64,000 nt of DNA from Lojkania enalia (taxonomy: Eukaryota > Ascomycota > Dothideomycetes > Pleosporales): positions 62,001-126,000 of the forward strand of contig ML986702.1 in NCBI GenBank assembly GCA_010094045.1, written 5' to 3'. Numbering within the stretch: position 1 is the stretch's first letter; each line of letters opens with the position of its first letter. Below are positions 46,681 through 58,097 of this stretch, piece by piece. A program made the translations under genes and the position numbers. A model generated the notes under the pieces. It searched no databases. It was given only the letters and a program-made list of their open reading frames with translations, and had not been told where the DNA came from.

Positions 46681-49600
46681 ATGTTTTGATGGGATTTTTG
46701 CGTATGGAGGCGTATGATTGGAAGGAAATGAAACAAAACACAAGACACGAAACACAATAAGAGTTTACTGAGTGGGGCCGTAAGAATATGATGATATGAG
46801 AGGTGGGGTTTTAATGTCTAGAAATGACATGAAGGTCAGGTCATGGGGGGGCTCGAAGCGAGACGTCGAGAAATAATCATTCACAATATCGATGGGAGTT
46901 TGCAAGCGTGGCGACAACAACATTACCCCATTCAGATGAGGATTTATCAGTAGATAATTACCAAAGACTCCTTGCGCAACACGGAATTTCGCCTGTGTTG
47001 TGAACAAAAAAACACCTCATTGATGGGCCCTAGCGTCTATATAAGAGTTCGACACAGCTATGGAGCCTATCAGTAGGCCACTCAAAGTATCAGGCATGCT
47101 TAATGATGAGTATTCGCGAGTTTCGCTGTCTGAAATTGGAATACGTGTAGACACGTGAGTTTTGGTGTCTCAAAAGTGGTAAAGTACCCTCGTACAGAGC
47201 ATCGTCCGTGGACTACTAAAAATAGCCGATATGCTCAAAGATGAAGATTTGCAAGATAAATGTCTATAATTTAGTTTCAAGAAAGTGTATGAAGCTTGTG
47301 GACTACTACTAGCTGCAGAGGCGCTCAACGAAGGAGCTTCTGATTTTTTTTTTTTTTTTTTTTTTTTGGAAAGGAAATCCGAAAAGAAATTGGGTCTTAT
47401 TCTCGAAAAATTCCTCTAGCATGGACAATGGGATTAGCCTAGAGGCTAGGTAATTGAAGCCCCTGTACCTCCGATGAGGATATAATAATGACGACGTGAG
47501 AATTTATTGTCTAAAAATAACTTTCGAGTGAGACTATGAGGATTATTCTATAAAAACCAACAAAAAATAGACACGAATGGGAGTCGTTTGTGAGTGAATA
47601 AAATCATCATACACCGTCATGATAGGTCCGGCGCTACCGTTTAAAATCGAGTATCAAGCAGATTCAATGGCCTCTGAAAGGCCATTACAGCACGACTAAT
47701 GTATTCGTACCCCGTCAAGCTCGGAAATTTAGCTATCCTAGCATGAGGCGGAGATTCCCATGGGCCTGAATACTACATTGCTAACTGAAAATGCCGAATA
47801 TTAGGTAAGAATATTAAAGGTGTAAGGAAAGCGACGATAAGCATACTTAGGGTGTTTGGAGGCCGTCTACCATAATATGTGACTCTTCAAGTTTTATGAT
47901 GAGCCTTTCATATAGCCCCCAAATCATCGAGGCCTGAAATATTCTTCGCCCTGGCTTTATATGATTTCTAAAAGGAGAGACCGAGGTGAACATCGGTCTA
48001 AAAATGTCAACGAATGGATGACTCGGATTAGGACACAAAATACGGGAAGTTTAATGATGATAAATCGGCTCAGTATCTATACAGATCCCAAAACCATTTC
48101 AATTTGTGCAACTTTTCGCCTTATTGCCCTATGATTGGTCCCATGACAATTTGATACTCTTTTGATATAGATTCGGGCGCCCGGAATATAAAATAACAAA
48201 ACTCCTCTTCGGCAATGCCATGGTCGTAAACAGGTCATACTAGAAGTCTTTATCACAGTTGAATGGGACTCGAGAGCGCGGTTTCAAGAAGGAGGGATAG
48301 AGTATAGAAATCCGGCTCGGAAGCAGACTCAATCTCAACAAAATGCCCGAATCCTAGCCATGCACAGTGACAGTCGTTCAAAAGTCTAGACAATATTTGG
48401 TCTGATGATCTGATTGAATTATCTCACATCCACTACGTTCTGCGGTCTCATACATAGATATCGCTCCATTTCCTCACTAGACCTGTTGATCTCGAGGCTG
48501 CTAAAAATTACTCACAACCACTCTAATGGGAGTTGGAGCTTGCGTCTTAAAGTCTCATATTATCCATGTAGCGCAAGGCCAACCACCTTCATAGACAAGA
48601 AGGGATCCCGACATATATATGATGTTAGTGTAAAATATGGAAAACTCTTGATCACCCCAGATGTTTATTTTGGGGCCAAAATTGGGATGCATCCGAAAAA
48701 TGTGTTCCATTGAAGTGATAATTCCAGAACTGGCATATATTCCGGGATATGTGGCGTTAAAACTACATCACGAGATTTGAATGAATGATATTCTATCGAA
48801 GCATACAACATTAGCAAGACAAATGACCAGAAATCCCAGCAAGAATTGCGAGGCTCAAACATGGAAATTAATGTTTTGGACCGGAAATGTGAGAGGAAAT
48901 GGAGGTCTAACACAACACATCTTTAAGTTTTATGCCTAGGGAATTTCTTGAAGCAAGGCGTTGGAAACCGTGATAGATCTGGAGTCTAAAACGTCAAAAT
49001 GACAAGAAGCACGAGCGAATGAATAGAAAACAGAGCGGGTACGACTTGACACCCGATGACTAGGCATCTTAAAATTGACGAGATCACGCTCCAAAGGGCT
49101 ATGGTAAGACTGCATGGCAACTCGGAGGCGGACCTAGTACATCCATGTTGCGATTTGACGTATGGCATAGACGTAGTAGCTGCCTATCGATCCTATCGAC
49201 TTATGGATCTCGTGCAGCGTCTCATCTAAAGGATATCATTGGTTTAAAGCACTAATGTTTGAGCGCTTCTTCGTTAATGGAATATTTGAGAGTCAATAAT
49301 TAACGAGTGAGTGAGGCATTACATGTCGCTCTAAATTTAGACCTCAATCTGTATTAAGTGAGCTAAACGGACTAAACGATAATTTCATCAATCTAGTGAG
49401 AAACGAGTGATAAGATTAAAGAATTGGGCTGTTTTTGGAAGTGCTTCTTCCAATCTTCATGAGCTTGTGCCACCGAAGTCTGAACTGAAGCATCCAAAGA
49501 AATCGCGAACCCAGACCTCGAAAAACTCTTGAGCAAACCCCCCATATGTAGGCTTCCGCTGCCGAGTCTTGGCATCCGTCCTTTCCCTTGTTTGGGATAG

Positions 49601-50215
49601 GAATGAATAATAGATAGTACCTTAGTCCGCGGCTACCAAACTATAGGAAGACATAAGCGAAACTCATGTTACTCTTTGGGCGTGATTTGGCAGAGACGTA
49701 ATTCATTCATTTGCGCACAAAGATCGCATAGATGAAATGTGGAAGTCTTAAAGAAAGGGTTAAGAGTGTGTTCAATTATTGGAACAGGACATGCCAACAT
49801 GATTATGAGGCTTACCTTCGGTACCCTTTTGTATCGTACAATGGATGTAACTAGTTTGGAACTAGAATAATATTACCAATATCCTATTTCAGCATTAGAG
49901 GCGAGATATTATAGGCGAGCGCAAGAACTGAAAAGGTTATAAAAGGGAAAATATGGCTTTTGAGATTTTGAACATTCACATTGACAGTATATATATTCTA
50001 AGAATTCTAAAAGTGATAGCGAGTCTTGCAAGAGGATAGTGAGACAGCATCTCATGAAGAACAATTGTTCCCAAAATTTTCAATTAGGCGGGGCATGTGC
50101 ATGTTCATCACAATCACGTAGGCCAACGAATGGAGCAAAACTCATGATTGGGAATGAGATACATCAAAATGCCTAATCGGTAGTGACTAATGCACTAGTT
50201 CTGATTTGTCTGCCA
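46681..50215. other. AT-rich gene-free block, scattered array-like units and T24 run
   Basis: No gene or RNA recognised. (G)TCTAAAA or close variants continue sparsely (about 47509, 47974, 47999, 48986), and ATGAGGAT-type boxes recur (about 46935, 47474, 47538). A run of 24 T lies at 47344-47367. Short open frames have random composition. Confidence 0.45.
47344..47367. repeat. T24 homopolymer
   Basis: Twenty-four consecutive T on the plus strand. Could be a slippage-grown microsatellite or the poly(A) end of a minus-strand retroposed sequence; no target duplication was identified. Confidence 0.6.
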
Positions 50216-51807
50216 TTAGGCACGAGGATTTAAACCAACTGAGACTTGTCTCTTGCGAACTTCACTCAGGAGAACTGAGACATTCTTTTCAGCAACATCG
50301 AAAGAATGTTCCACAACCTTCTTGTGCTGCTCACTCCTAGGCTGGAAAACTGCCTCGAATGGCTTTGGTGCGGATACGAAGCCGGTAGTGAAGATGCTTT
50401 CATCCACAAGCGGTCTTTTACCATCCTTGGATCGTATATCGTACGCCCACAAAAGTCGAGCAATGACAACGCGAACCGAGTTCATCGCAATGAAACGGCC
50501 CGGACATACTCGTCTTCCGTATCCCCAGTTGCTGGGCTGATTCTTGCCAAGCCAACGTTCGGGGCGGAAGTCTAGTGGAGAGTCGAAGAGTTTCTGGTCC
50601 TTGCGCATGGCGCTGAAAAGGGGCACAATCGTGGAGCCTTTTGGAATCCAGTACCCCTTATAGTAGTCATCCTGGCTCGTTGCATGGGGAATTCCAGCTG
50701 GAACGATATGGCGCCAACGAAAGTTCTCTTCGACAACAGCTTGGAGATATGGTAGATTCTCCAGGTCATCAAAGTCCGGCAAGCGCTCGCTTCCTACGAC
50801 TTCGTCCAATTCCTTCTGGGCTTTTGGAACCCATTCGGGGAAAGCGAGGCAAGCAAGAGTGAAGATCTGCAATGTGACGTTTGTGGTCTCCACGCCTGCG
50901 TCACAAAGGATACCCAAGTCCCAGGCGATCTCGATATCAGTCAGCCCTTGAGCCTCTTTGGCGTTCTTGAAGTCCTTGCTCCAGTTCCACCCATCCTTTT
51001 TGAGGGCGTCCCGCATATTGGTCATGTGCAAGTTTGTTTCAAGATTGTGCCACTTATCTGCCTGCTTTTTCCAGGGCGTGAGGGGTCCAGGCAAATAGTT
51101 GAGAAACGGAAGCGCATCGACGATCCACGCTCCTACTTGACCAGCATATGTGAGGTTCTTTAACACCTCATGAGCTGTTTGTAGCTGCCATTCATCGCCA
51201 GTCACGATGCGAAAGCCATACGTCAGTGAATACACGACGCTAGCAGTGAAACGCTCATATTGCTTCGGGAAATTATTCGTGCTCAATAGGTTCTTCAGCA
51301 ACACCTTGCTCTCTAGATCTTGCACTGGGGTATAGCAAGCCGAGGCCCGAGGGCTCAACACTGTAGCTTCAAGGCGCTGATGGAGCAGAAATTCTTCCCC
51401 GAATGGCCTAAACATAATGTGCATACCCCTGCAGGTCAGCTCTTGAGCCATGACCTTGTTCTGTCAGCTGTATGTCGGCGTTCTATGACTTTTGGATGGC
51501 TAACCATGCGCGGGCGGCTGCTATAGATATTCGCGCGTTTATCTAGCAAATCGCGCGCAGTGTCATAGTCTCCGATGATGATCACGTTGGTTCCGCCAAA
51601 GTCGACACTGACAAGTGGTCCATACTGCTCAACCCACTTCTGAAAGGTGAGCCAAGCTGCATCGGCGGGTGCCTGGTGCAAGTTTCCAATGATCGGGAGG
51701 CGAGGTGGTCCTGGAGGAAGCTTTGCTTGGCGACGCTTTTGATTGAGAAAGTACAGAACAAACAACAACACCACCCCGAGGATGACCGTTGGAGAAGCCA
51801 TGATCAT
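50216..51807 (-). CDS. cytochrome P450 monooxygenase
   Basis: Two exons, 51807-51505 and 51454-50216; 513 aa. Intron 51455-51504 (GTTAGC...CTGAC...ACAAG, 50 nt) joins SRPRM to VMAQELT in frame. An N-terminal membrane anchor (VILGVVLLFVLYFL) precedes the PPGPPRLPIIGN hinge. I-helix AGVETT is at about 287-292, ExxR (Glu344-Arg347, ENFR), the FRPERW segment at about 397-402, and heme loop WGYGRRVCPG with Cys418. The heme iron and reductase-dependent oxidation chemistry are those of class II microsomal P450s; substrate unknown. Only 8 residues separate PERW from the heme loop, fewer than I expect, so a small deletion is possible. An in-frame ATG at 51906 would place 33 polar residues before the anchor, so I prefer 51807 (or 51801). 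Confidence 0.9.
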
Positions 51808-53142
51808 GCGCAAGAATTGCGGAAAAGAAGAAAGGAAATGAATGGGAGGGCAATTCAAATCACGGTGCGGCACAGTTGCCTTGCTGCAAGCCCAGGCTTT
51901 TATCATGCAGGACTCTAAATACGGAGACGCTCGGAGGGACTGTTGCAGATAAGCTGGGGTTCCAACAGCACACTTACGCGCGGCTAACTCTTACAAGTAT
52001 CAAGGCACTAGAAGCTAACTACGGGCCGCCTCTGTTAAACAAACATAGTGTCCATCGCAGTTACAAAACGCTCTTGACGATTCTGAAAACTCTAGTATCT
52101 TGTTCGCTTAAATGGCCTCGACGAAAGGCTCTTCTTTCGTTTCGAGAGGAATGGAAAAGAACATTCGCTGCAGCCACGCAGAGTGGAATTTCTCAAAAAG
52201 CAACCAGGGGCACTTCACGACTGAGACGTTTGCCCTCAGCCCGTGTTACCCCGTTCCGCAGCCATGGATATGGCCTGTCCATCGGGCATTAGTGAAGCTT
52301 CAGAGCATGAACTTCTGGGGAAGGATTTGTGCCAACACAGGCTAACTCTAGAAACTGCTTGGAATCTGGCCTAATAGGGTAAGATACTCTTTTAAACTTT
52401 CGCGCAATGTGAACACTCTGTGCTCAGGCGTCTGAGGAGGATTTTATTGGTGGAGCGGAGCGGGTCCAAGGCGGAAATTCGTTCCGGCGTATTCGCTAAC
52501 ATAAATAGCGCGAGAGGTCCCGATTCCGCTTCCGCCATCCCTGCTGGCCAACTAATTAGCGAACTCTAATTGGACGTTGGCTTATTAAAGACCATGCCAA
52601 CCACATGCTTTTTCAGCGTTGCAACACGCGGCGCCAGCACTCGGGGTTCCTTTGTGCCGATTCTTTTCAAGAGGAATCCTCTTCTAAGAGGTAGCGGGCT
52701 GCTATGTTCGACGTAAATTAAATCAGAGCTAGAACTTAGAATTCTGCCCAATCCTTGAAGAGCATTTTGTTAGACAGAAGGTATCCGTACAGTCATCTCA
52801 GGAAAAGTAAAAATTTGATTTTCTCCAGGTCTTCAAGGTTAGTCGCTCTGGTCTAGCATGCAGGTAGCGTCTGGGCGTCGCCAAGGCTCGGGTTATGCCG
52901 CCACCACTGCAAACTGTATGGGTCTTCTAGATGCCCAGCGATCCCCCTTCCTCAGGTACTAGTTTCGGGAAAAGTTTATTCAGGGTATAGCATCCAAAAC
53001 AGTTGGGAGCCAAGGGTCCCCACAAATCCGTGACGAGCCGGGGTATCAGCGGCCATGCTATGTAAATGAGCGAGCCCAGTGCCATGCATTGGTTTGCCCT
53101 CGAGGCTCCTGGCTCCGTCGACTTCGTCTCAAAGTCTTGAAA
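51808..53142. other. divergent intergenic region, P450/rhodopsin-like gene
   Basis: No gene recognised. The open frames at 51876-52292 and 52112-52345 overlap each other in different frames and have no family resemblance. Presumed to contain both promoters. Confidence 0.4.
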
Positions 53143-54562
53143 ATGAACGACTATCGTGCAACTCTCAACATTATCGGATGGGTTCTTGCTGCTTTCTCGA
53201 CTTTGTTTGTGTCAGCAAGGATTTATACGCGGACTCGAATATCGACTACCGCGCTTGGTTGGGATGATTGGTGCATGCTGGTTGCTTGGGTGCGTGATGT
53301 CTCATGAAAATTCCTAGTCATAGCGATGCTTTTACTCTCGAATACATGCGACAATAGGTGTGCGCTAACATACTGCGTAGCTCTTCGCGATTATTTGCAC
53401 CAGCATCGTGACAGTGGGAACAACATACGGATTCGGTCAGCACATCTATGATATCCAAGATCCAGAACACCAGGCCAATGCGGCCATGTACGTTCTACTT
53501 GCGCCATTGTTCTCGCTCGCAAGCGCTTTCTTCACCAAGACGTCCATTGTGCTGGCTTTCATGAGGATCATGGGGCGCACAGTGACCTGGGTCCACAAGC
53601 TGCTCGCATACATCCCCCTGATTCTACTTTTGCTGACTTCTATGCTTGCGTGCGGCGTAATGATATTCTTCTGTTGGCCAGTGCAGAAGAGCTGGAGGCC
53701 GTATCTCGATGGCACGTGTATGGATGCGAAGATTCTGGACGTCGTCGGACGAAGTGTTTCTGGTATGTCCTTCTATCCCATATGCAGCGAAACAGCTCAA
53801 TGTTTGCTGAAAGCTATAGTGTATAATGCTGCAATGGACGTCTTTTGTGCTATCGTGCCTTACTTCCTGATTCGGAAGTTGAACATTAAGAGGAAGGACA
53901 AGCGGAATCTAGTGATTCTTATGGGCGGCAGTGTATTGTGAGTATCTCACCGGTCTTGCGCTTTGCATCATGCTAATATTGCGCAGTGGAACAGTCGCAA
54001 CAATAATGAAAATCGTCGCAATGAGCACCATCTCCAACGTCGCCGATATCACGCACTCATGGTCGGAAATCACTATCTGGTATCTGTAAGCCACACTCGT
54101 TACTCTGCAAAAACTCCGCGTATTCTAACCAGCCATACCTGTAGTACTGAGAACCACGTTCTCATCGTCACTGGCTCGATGCCGGCCTTGCGGCCCTTTT
54201 GGCGTACCATCTACGGAAAATATAGCTCTTATAAGTCTTCCTCGTATGATAAACAAACCGACTCGAACAAGCCCACTGGTTCTGGCAGCATTCACCTCCC
54301 TACCATCGGATCCACTAGATTCGGTCAGAAGTCTCGCACTCCCGGACCTTATTCAATTGCGATACGAGATGATAGCAGCGAGGAGAGTGTGGGCAGGAGA
54401 GTCGATCCCAAGGGCGGTGACTCGGAGAGCGTGGAGATTATACTACCGAAGATGGGAACGAATTTGGCCACAGTAACACGTGGCGAGGAGGACCGTGACG
54501 GAAAGAGAAAAAAGGGTGATAATTCCAAGATAATGGTCACGACGGAAGTGGAAATCAGGTGA
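53143..54562 (+). CDS. fungal rhodopsin-like (SAT4-type) integral membrane protein
   Basis: Five exons, 53143-53289, 53381-53762, 53820-53937, 53987-54085, 54145-54562; 387 aa. The four introns (91, 57, 49, 59 nt) have GTGCGT, GTATGT, GTGAGT and GTAAGC donors and all restore frame. Typical features: a first membrane segment with VSARIYTRTRI, GWDDWCML after it, YGFGQHI, the FTKTSIVLAFMRI helix, CWPVQKSW, YNAAMDVFCAIVPYFLIRKL, GTVATIMKIVAM, and IWYLTENHVLIVTGSMPALRP at the end of the membrane core. About seven hydrophobic segments are followed by a 120-residue polar cytosolic tail. Widespread, expanded Pezizomycotina family of unknown function. It faces away from the P450; no common pathway can be inferred. 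Confidence 0.9.
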
Positions 54563-57500
54563 AAAAATTTTCACTGAGTGGGCGGTTTTCTAAAATATGA
54601 TAGATGGAATGGGTCAGGGCTTTCAGAGCTCCTATAGATAAAATCATTACGAGAATGGCCCAACTGACTTGGGGACCACAAGTAGATTACGTTATTAATC
54701 AAGAGATACTTGAATGCTTGTGGTTGCAAGATTGACATGTAATTGCCTAGTTGCTAATTTTATCACATACCACTTCGTGAAATTCCGAGCCGGGCCGAAA
54801 TGATCACTTCCGCTGTCACTGAAGCGATTGGGCTAGCACTGGAACAGGTCGATCTCCTAACTGGGGAAGACTCGAGCATGAGCAGAGAAGTATTCCTTAA
54901 ATCGCTCTCGACGGGTGGTATGCTAGCTACCCATCCCGCGACAACAAATGGACCGAGAGTAGGACAAGTAGTTTACTCTAAGAATGCTCCTTGTAAAAGA
55001 TACTAAAATATGGACACATAAGCAACTACCTCATTCGGATCACAAGGCGGATAATCTCACTTTCTAATATCACTATCCGTCATCACTTGCCCTATCGAGA
55101 AGTGGTTTTCTATAGGAAATGGTGGGTAGAATGTGTGGGATCATAATTATTCCTTCGAAAAGAAGAGCGGCTAGTTGCCAACAAATATGAAGAATTAATG
55201 TCCACTGTCATCTAAGAGTCCAATATAGGAACCCTCTTACTTGCCATTTGTCCTGCACAGTTAGAGCATACAAATAGTTTAATCAGCCCCACCCTCTTGG
55301 ACAAAAGGCATCCCTTCTTTTACCACCAACTGTGCGGCATAATGCGCGTCTTTATCAAGCTCTTTCCGGCCTTCCCTATCACGGCTTTGGTCACTGCCGT
55401 CAGCTTTGACGATGTTATTCGGGCACCTGCTTATGTGACCAGCCGCTGCAGTTTCCATATCGCAATTTTGCAATTGTGGTACTTTTCAATAAAGAAATGT
55501 GAGCACGACACTATGGTCCTCGTTCCAACAATTCGCGATAATACGGGCAATGCTATTCCCTATCCCCAGGGTCCCATCAATAAGCGAGTCAAGGTTATGA
55601 ATGCCGGAAGTATGGGGATTGGATCGGCCATGTGGTTTGACGGCGTGGCGTTTCCGTTCCGGTTCAAGTCGTGTGAATGGTCGCAAATACAGAAGATGAA
55701 ATTTCTAATTATTGCCTGGATTAATTTAATTCATTGGCTGCAATATATTAACAGCGTAGGCGGTAATGTACATAGGACACACACGGCCTAGGTATGTATA
55801 AGAGTGAGGACAGGAGAAAGGCTTAAGGGCAGGACCAATCAACAAATTTTTCAGCCACTTGGTCTCAGACAACTTCTCAACGGATCCAGTATGATATAAG
55901 CCATCATTGCTTGGATAATTGTGCCTAGGCCTATGTGGAGGCGAGTGTACTCGTAAGGCTTGGCAAGAAGGAGACATGTGCATATAAGGTTGCTGCGTAA
56001 GTTTAGAGTGTACTTCATGAACCCTATGATATGATTATAGTCTCATATTATTAAAATCTAGGCTATCCCTTCGTCTTTCAGCTGCTTTATGAGGCGGCAT
56101 CCAGTTCATCTGCATAGACATGTATTTCAAGGAACTCCACGTAAGCTTGTTTGCTTATTTAGAGCGGATACCTAACTTGTGCTTGGAAAACTAGTCTCTG
56201 GATAGGCATGTGGCTTCTGAATAAAGGAATTAATTTGGGATAGACTAATTGTTTCGATATCGTACGTAGATGATAGCCATTATAATTCCAAGATAATATA
56301 AATGCCAACATATGCTGTGAGTTTGGCTGGCTGGGAGTATTGAAACCCCATTTAGATGAACTGCAGCCTTTCAAATCTGATAAAGAGATATACTGTTAGC
56401 CCAGAGTAACACATCGATTTTGGAGAAGATGGTTAATGGAACAGATTTTCCGAGCCATGTTGAATTCTCGTAGCATTACATTTTAATGACACTGCTTTAT
56501 ACTATGTAAAATTCACTATTTCCCGCTCGCCGAATCTTCTAGCTAAAAAGAGTGCCGTATTATAAGTCGGCAGCCTTTAGGCTAGTAATCCGCAAGGCAA
56601 ATAAAGCAGATATAAGCTAGCAAGTCCAAACCCTCCCTAGATATTATTATATTTAGCAGTCCAGAAAATACCAAATCCCATGCTCATAAAACATGCTACG
56701 AACCCGCAAAGGAAAATTTTTAGCTCATCAGTCCCAGTAACAATATCGATTCCCCAACCGGCACTACTCCCTCTGATAGGACAATGTTCGAGTTTATCCC
56801 ATTTGCGCTTAGAGATACATAAAGGAAAAATTGGTATCAAAGCGGTGTCTTTAGGTTGAATGGGGAAGTGCATTAAGCAAGCTCGAACCGATAGGAGGGA
56901 TGGATTTAGCCGACATGGGGAAATATTCATATTCGTCTTTGCGCGGTTCAGGGAGTATATCAATCTTTTGGTGGATATCCACCGGCTGCCGTTGACATAA
57001 TCCGAACTAGATAGAAATTTGTTTCGTATTGGGAGCGGCTCATTGGAGTATAGAGTTACATATCCTGACGAAGCGAAGAACGGTGGGCTTCCTTAATCAT
57101 AGTATCTATGGGGCCTAACCTTTTGCGCTATGGCAACGTTCCTTGAGTGTGAAGAATTCAAGGTTAGATTTAATCATGCATATATGCAATAGAGGCATTC
57201 GTGTTGCGTAACATGTCGATAAAATGCACCAATGGAGCTACTTATGTACTAGATCAGTATCGTTATGCCCTAGACAAGCCTTATGGCTATCCGAAATAGG
57301 TTTAGAGTCTTGAATCTAGAGCCGTAGTAGAGAATCGCTGCTTCCTGGCCTTTTAATGAATTTCATGGCTAAGAATAGACACCGAATGGAAAACTTCTTC
57401 CAGTTGATGAAGGATTTGATGAAACCATTCATAATTATCCGTGCCAAAAAGATATCATTCGTAGCTGCTTTTGCATTTTCCCAACTCCGTCTGGAAAACG

Positions 57501-57948
57501 TGACCTGCAATTTTCATGTATTTTGTTGTCTCTGATTGAGAATTAGGCCTCTATGGTTTCCTCTAGTTTATTTTTGAAAGTATTGTGCCATATTGGACTC
57601 AATATTGGGGTTTTGCGCGCACTTGAACGAGCGCTTACCCAGGCTTGCCTCCCATTTTCATTGAGGAAAAGTATTAGGACAATAGCATGTTCAGAATTCA
57701 AGGTCGCTTTCAAATAGGACAGTCGACCAAACCCCGATATTGAGCGTTTATTTTGAACATTTTGGAACATTTTCATGATTTAGAGGGGTTATAGTTATAT
57801 TTTCTTCATATTCTACGCAACTTGGGGAGGGATATAGCATGCGCAAAAGATCACGTCGTTTTAGGTAGAGAGACTAATAGGACGCAAGTATGGACTCATT
57901 CAGTATTCCAATCCATCATTTTTCGAAGAGCATATTAATCTTAAAATA
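54563..57948. other. AT-rich gene-poor stretch
   Basis: The largest open frame (55297-55791 plus, 164 codons) starts at a non-ATG codon, is overlapped by open minus-strand frames (55279-55473, 55486-55686) and has no recognised domain. It may be decayed coding sequence. An open frame at 54800-55006 is similarly unsupported. No RNA gene seen. Confidence 0.4.
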
Positions 57949-58097
57949 TGTCGCGTATTAGGGAGCATCAATTGCTGAGGTAAATATTGATGTATTGAAG
58001 GAGGGTAAGTGGCCTGCTTCGGCAAAAGCTGGCGATGGCGAGACTATATAGGCCTGAAAACAGACCAACTATAATAGGATAGTAGAAATATGTGACA
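57949..58097 (+). mobile_element. 149-bp solo LTR-like element, family 1 copy 2
   Basis: Starts TGTCGCGTAT, ends ATGTGACA, with a perfect 5-bp flanking duplication AAATA (57944-57948 and 58098-58102). It matches 6886-7033 along its full length with few differences, mostly C/T or G/A. The two copies lie in the same orientation, 51 kb apart, each with its own target duplication, showing two independent insertions. Confidence 0.8.

Noticed and set aside
50216..54562. P450 plus membrane protein as a secondary-metabolite cluster
   Set aside because: No polyketide, peptide or terpene backbone enzyme, no regulator, and AT-rich gene-free DNA on both sides.
55279..55791. open frames on both strands (up to 164 codons)
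   Set aside because: Non-ATG starts, mutual overlap, no recognised family; could be decayed coding sequence but nothing can be supported.
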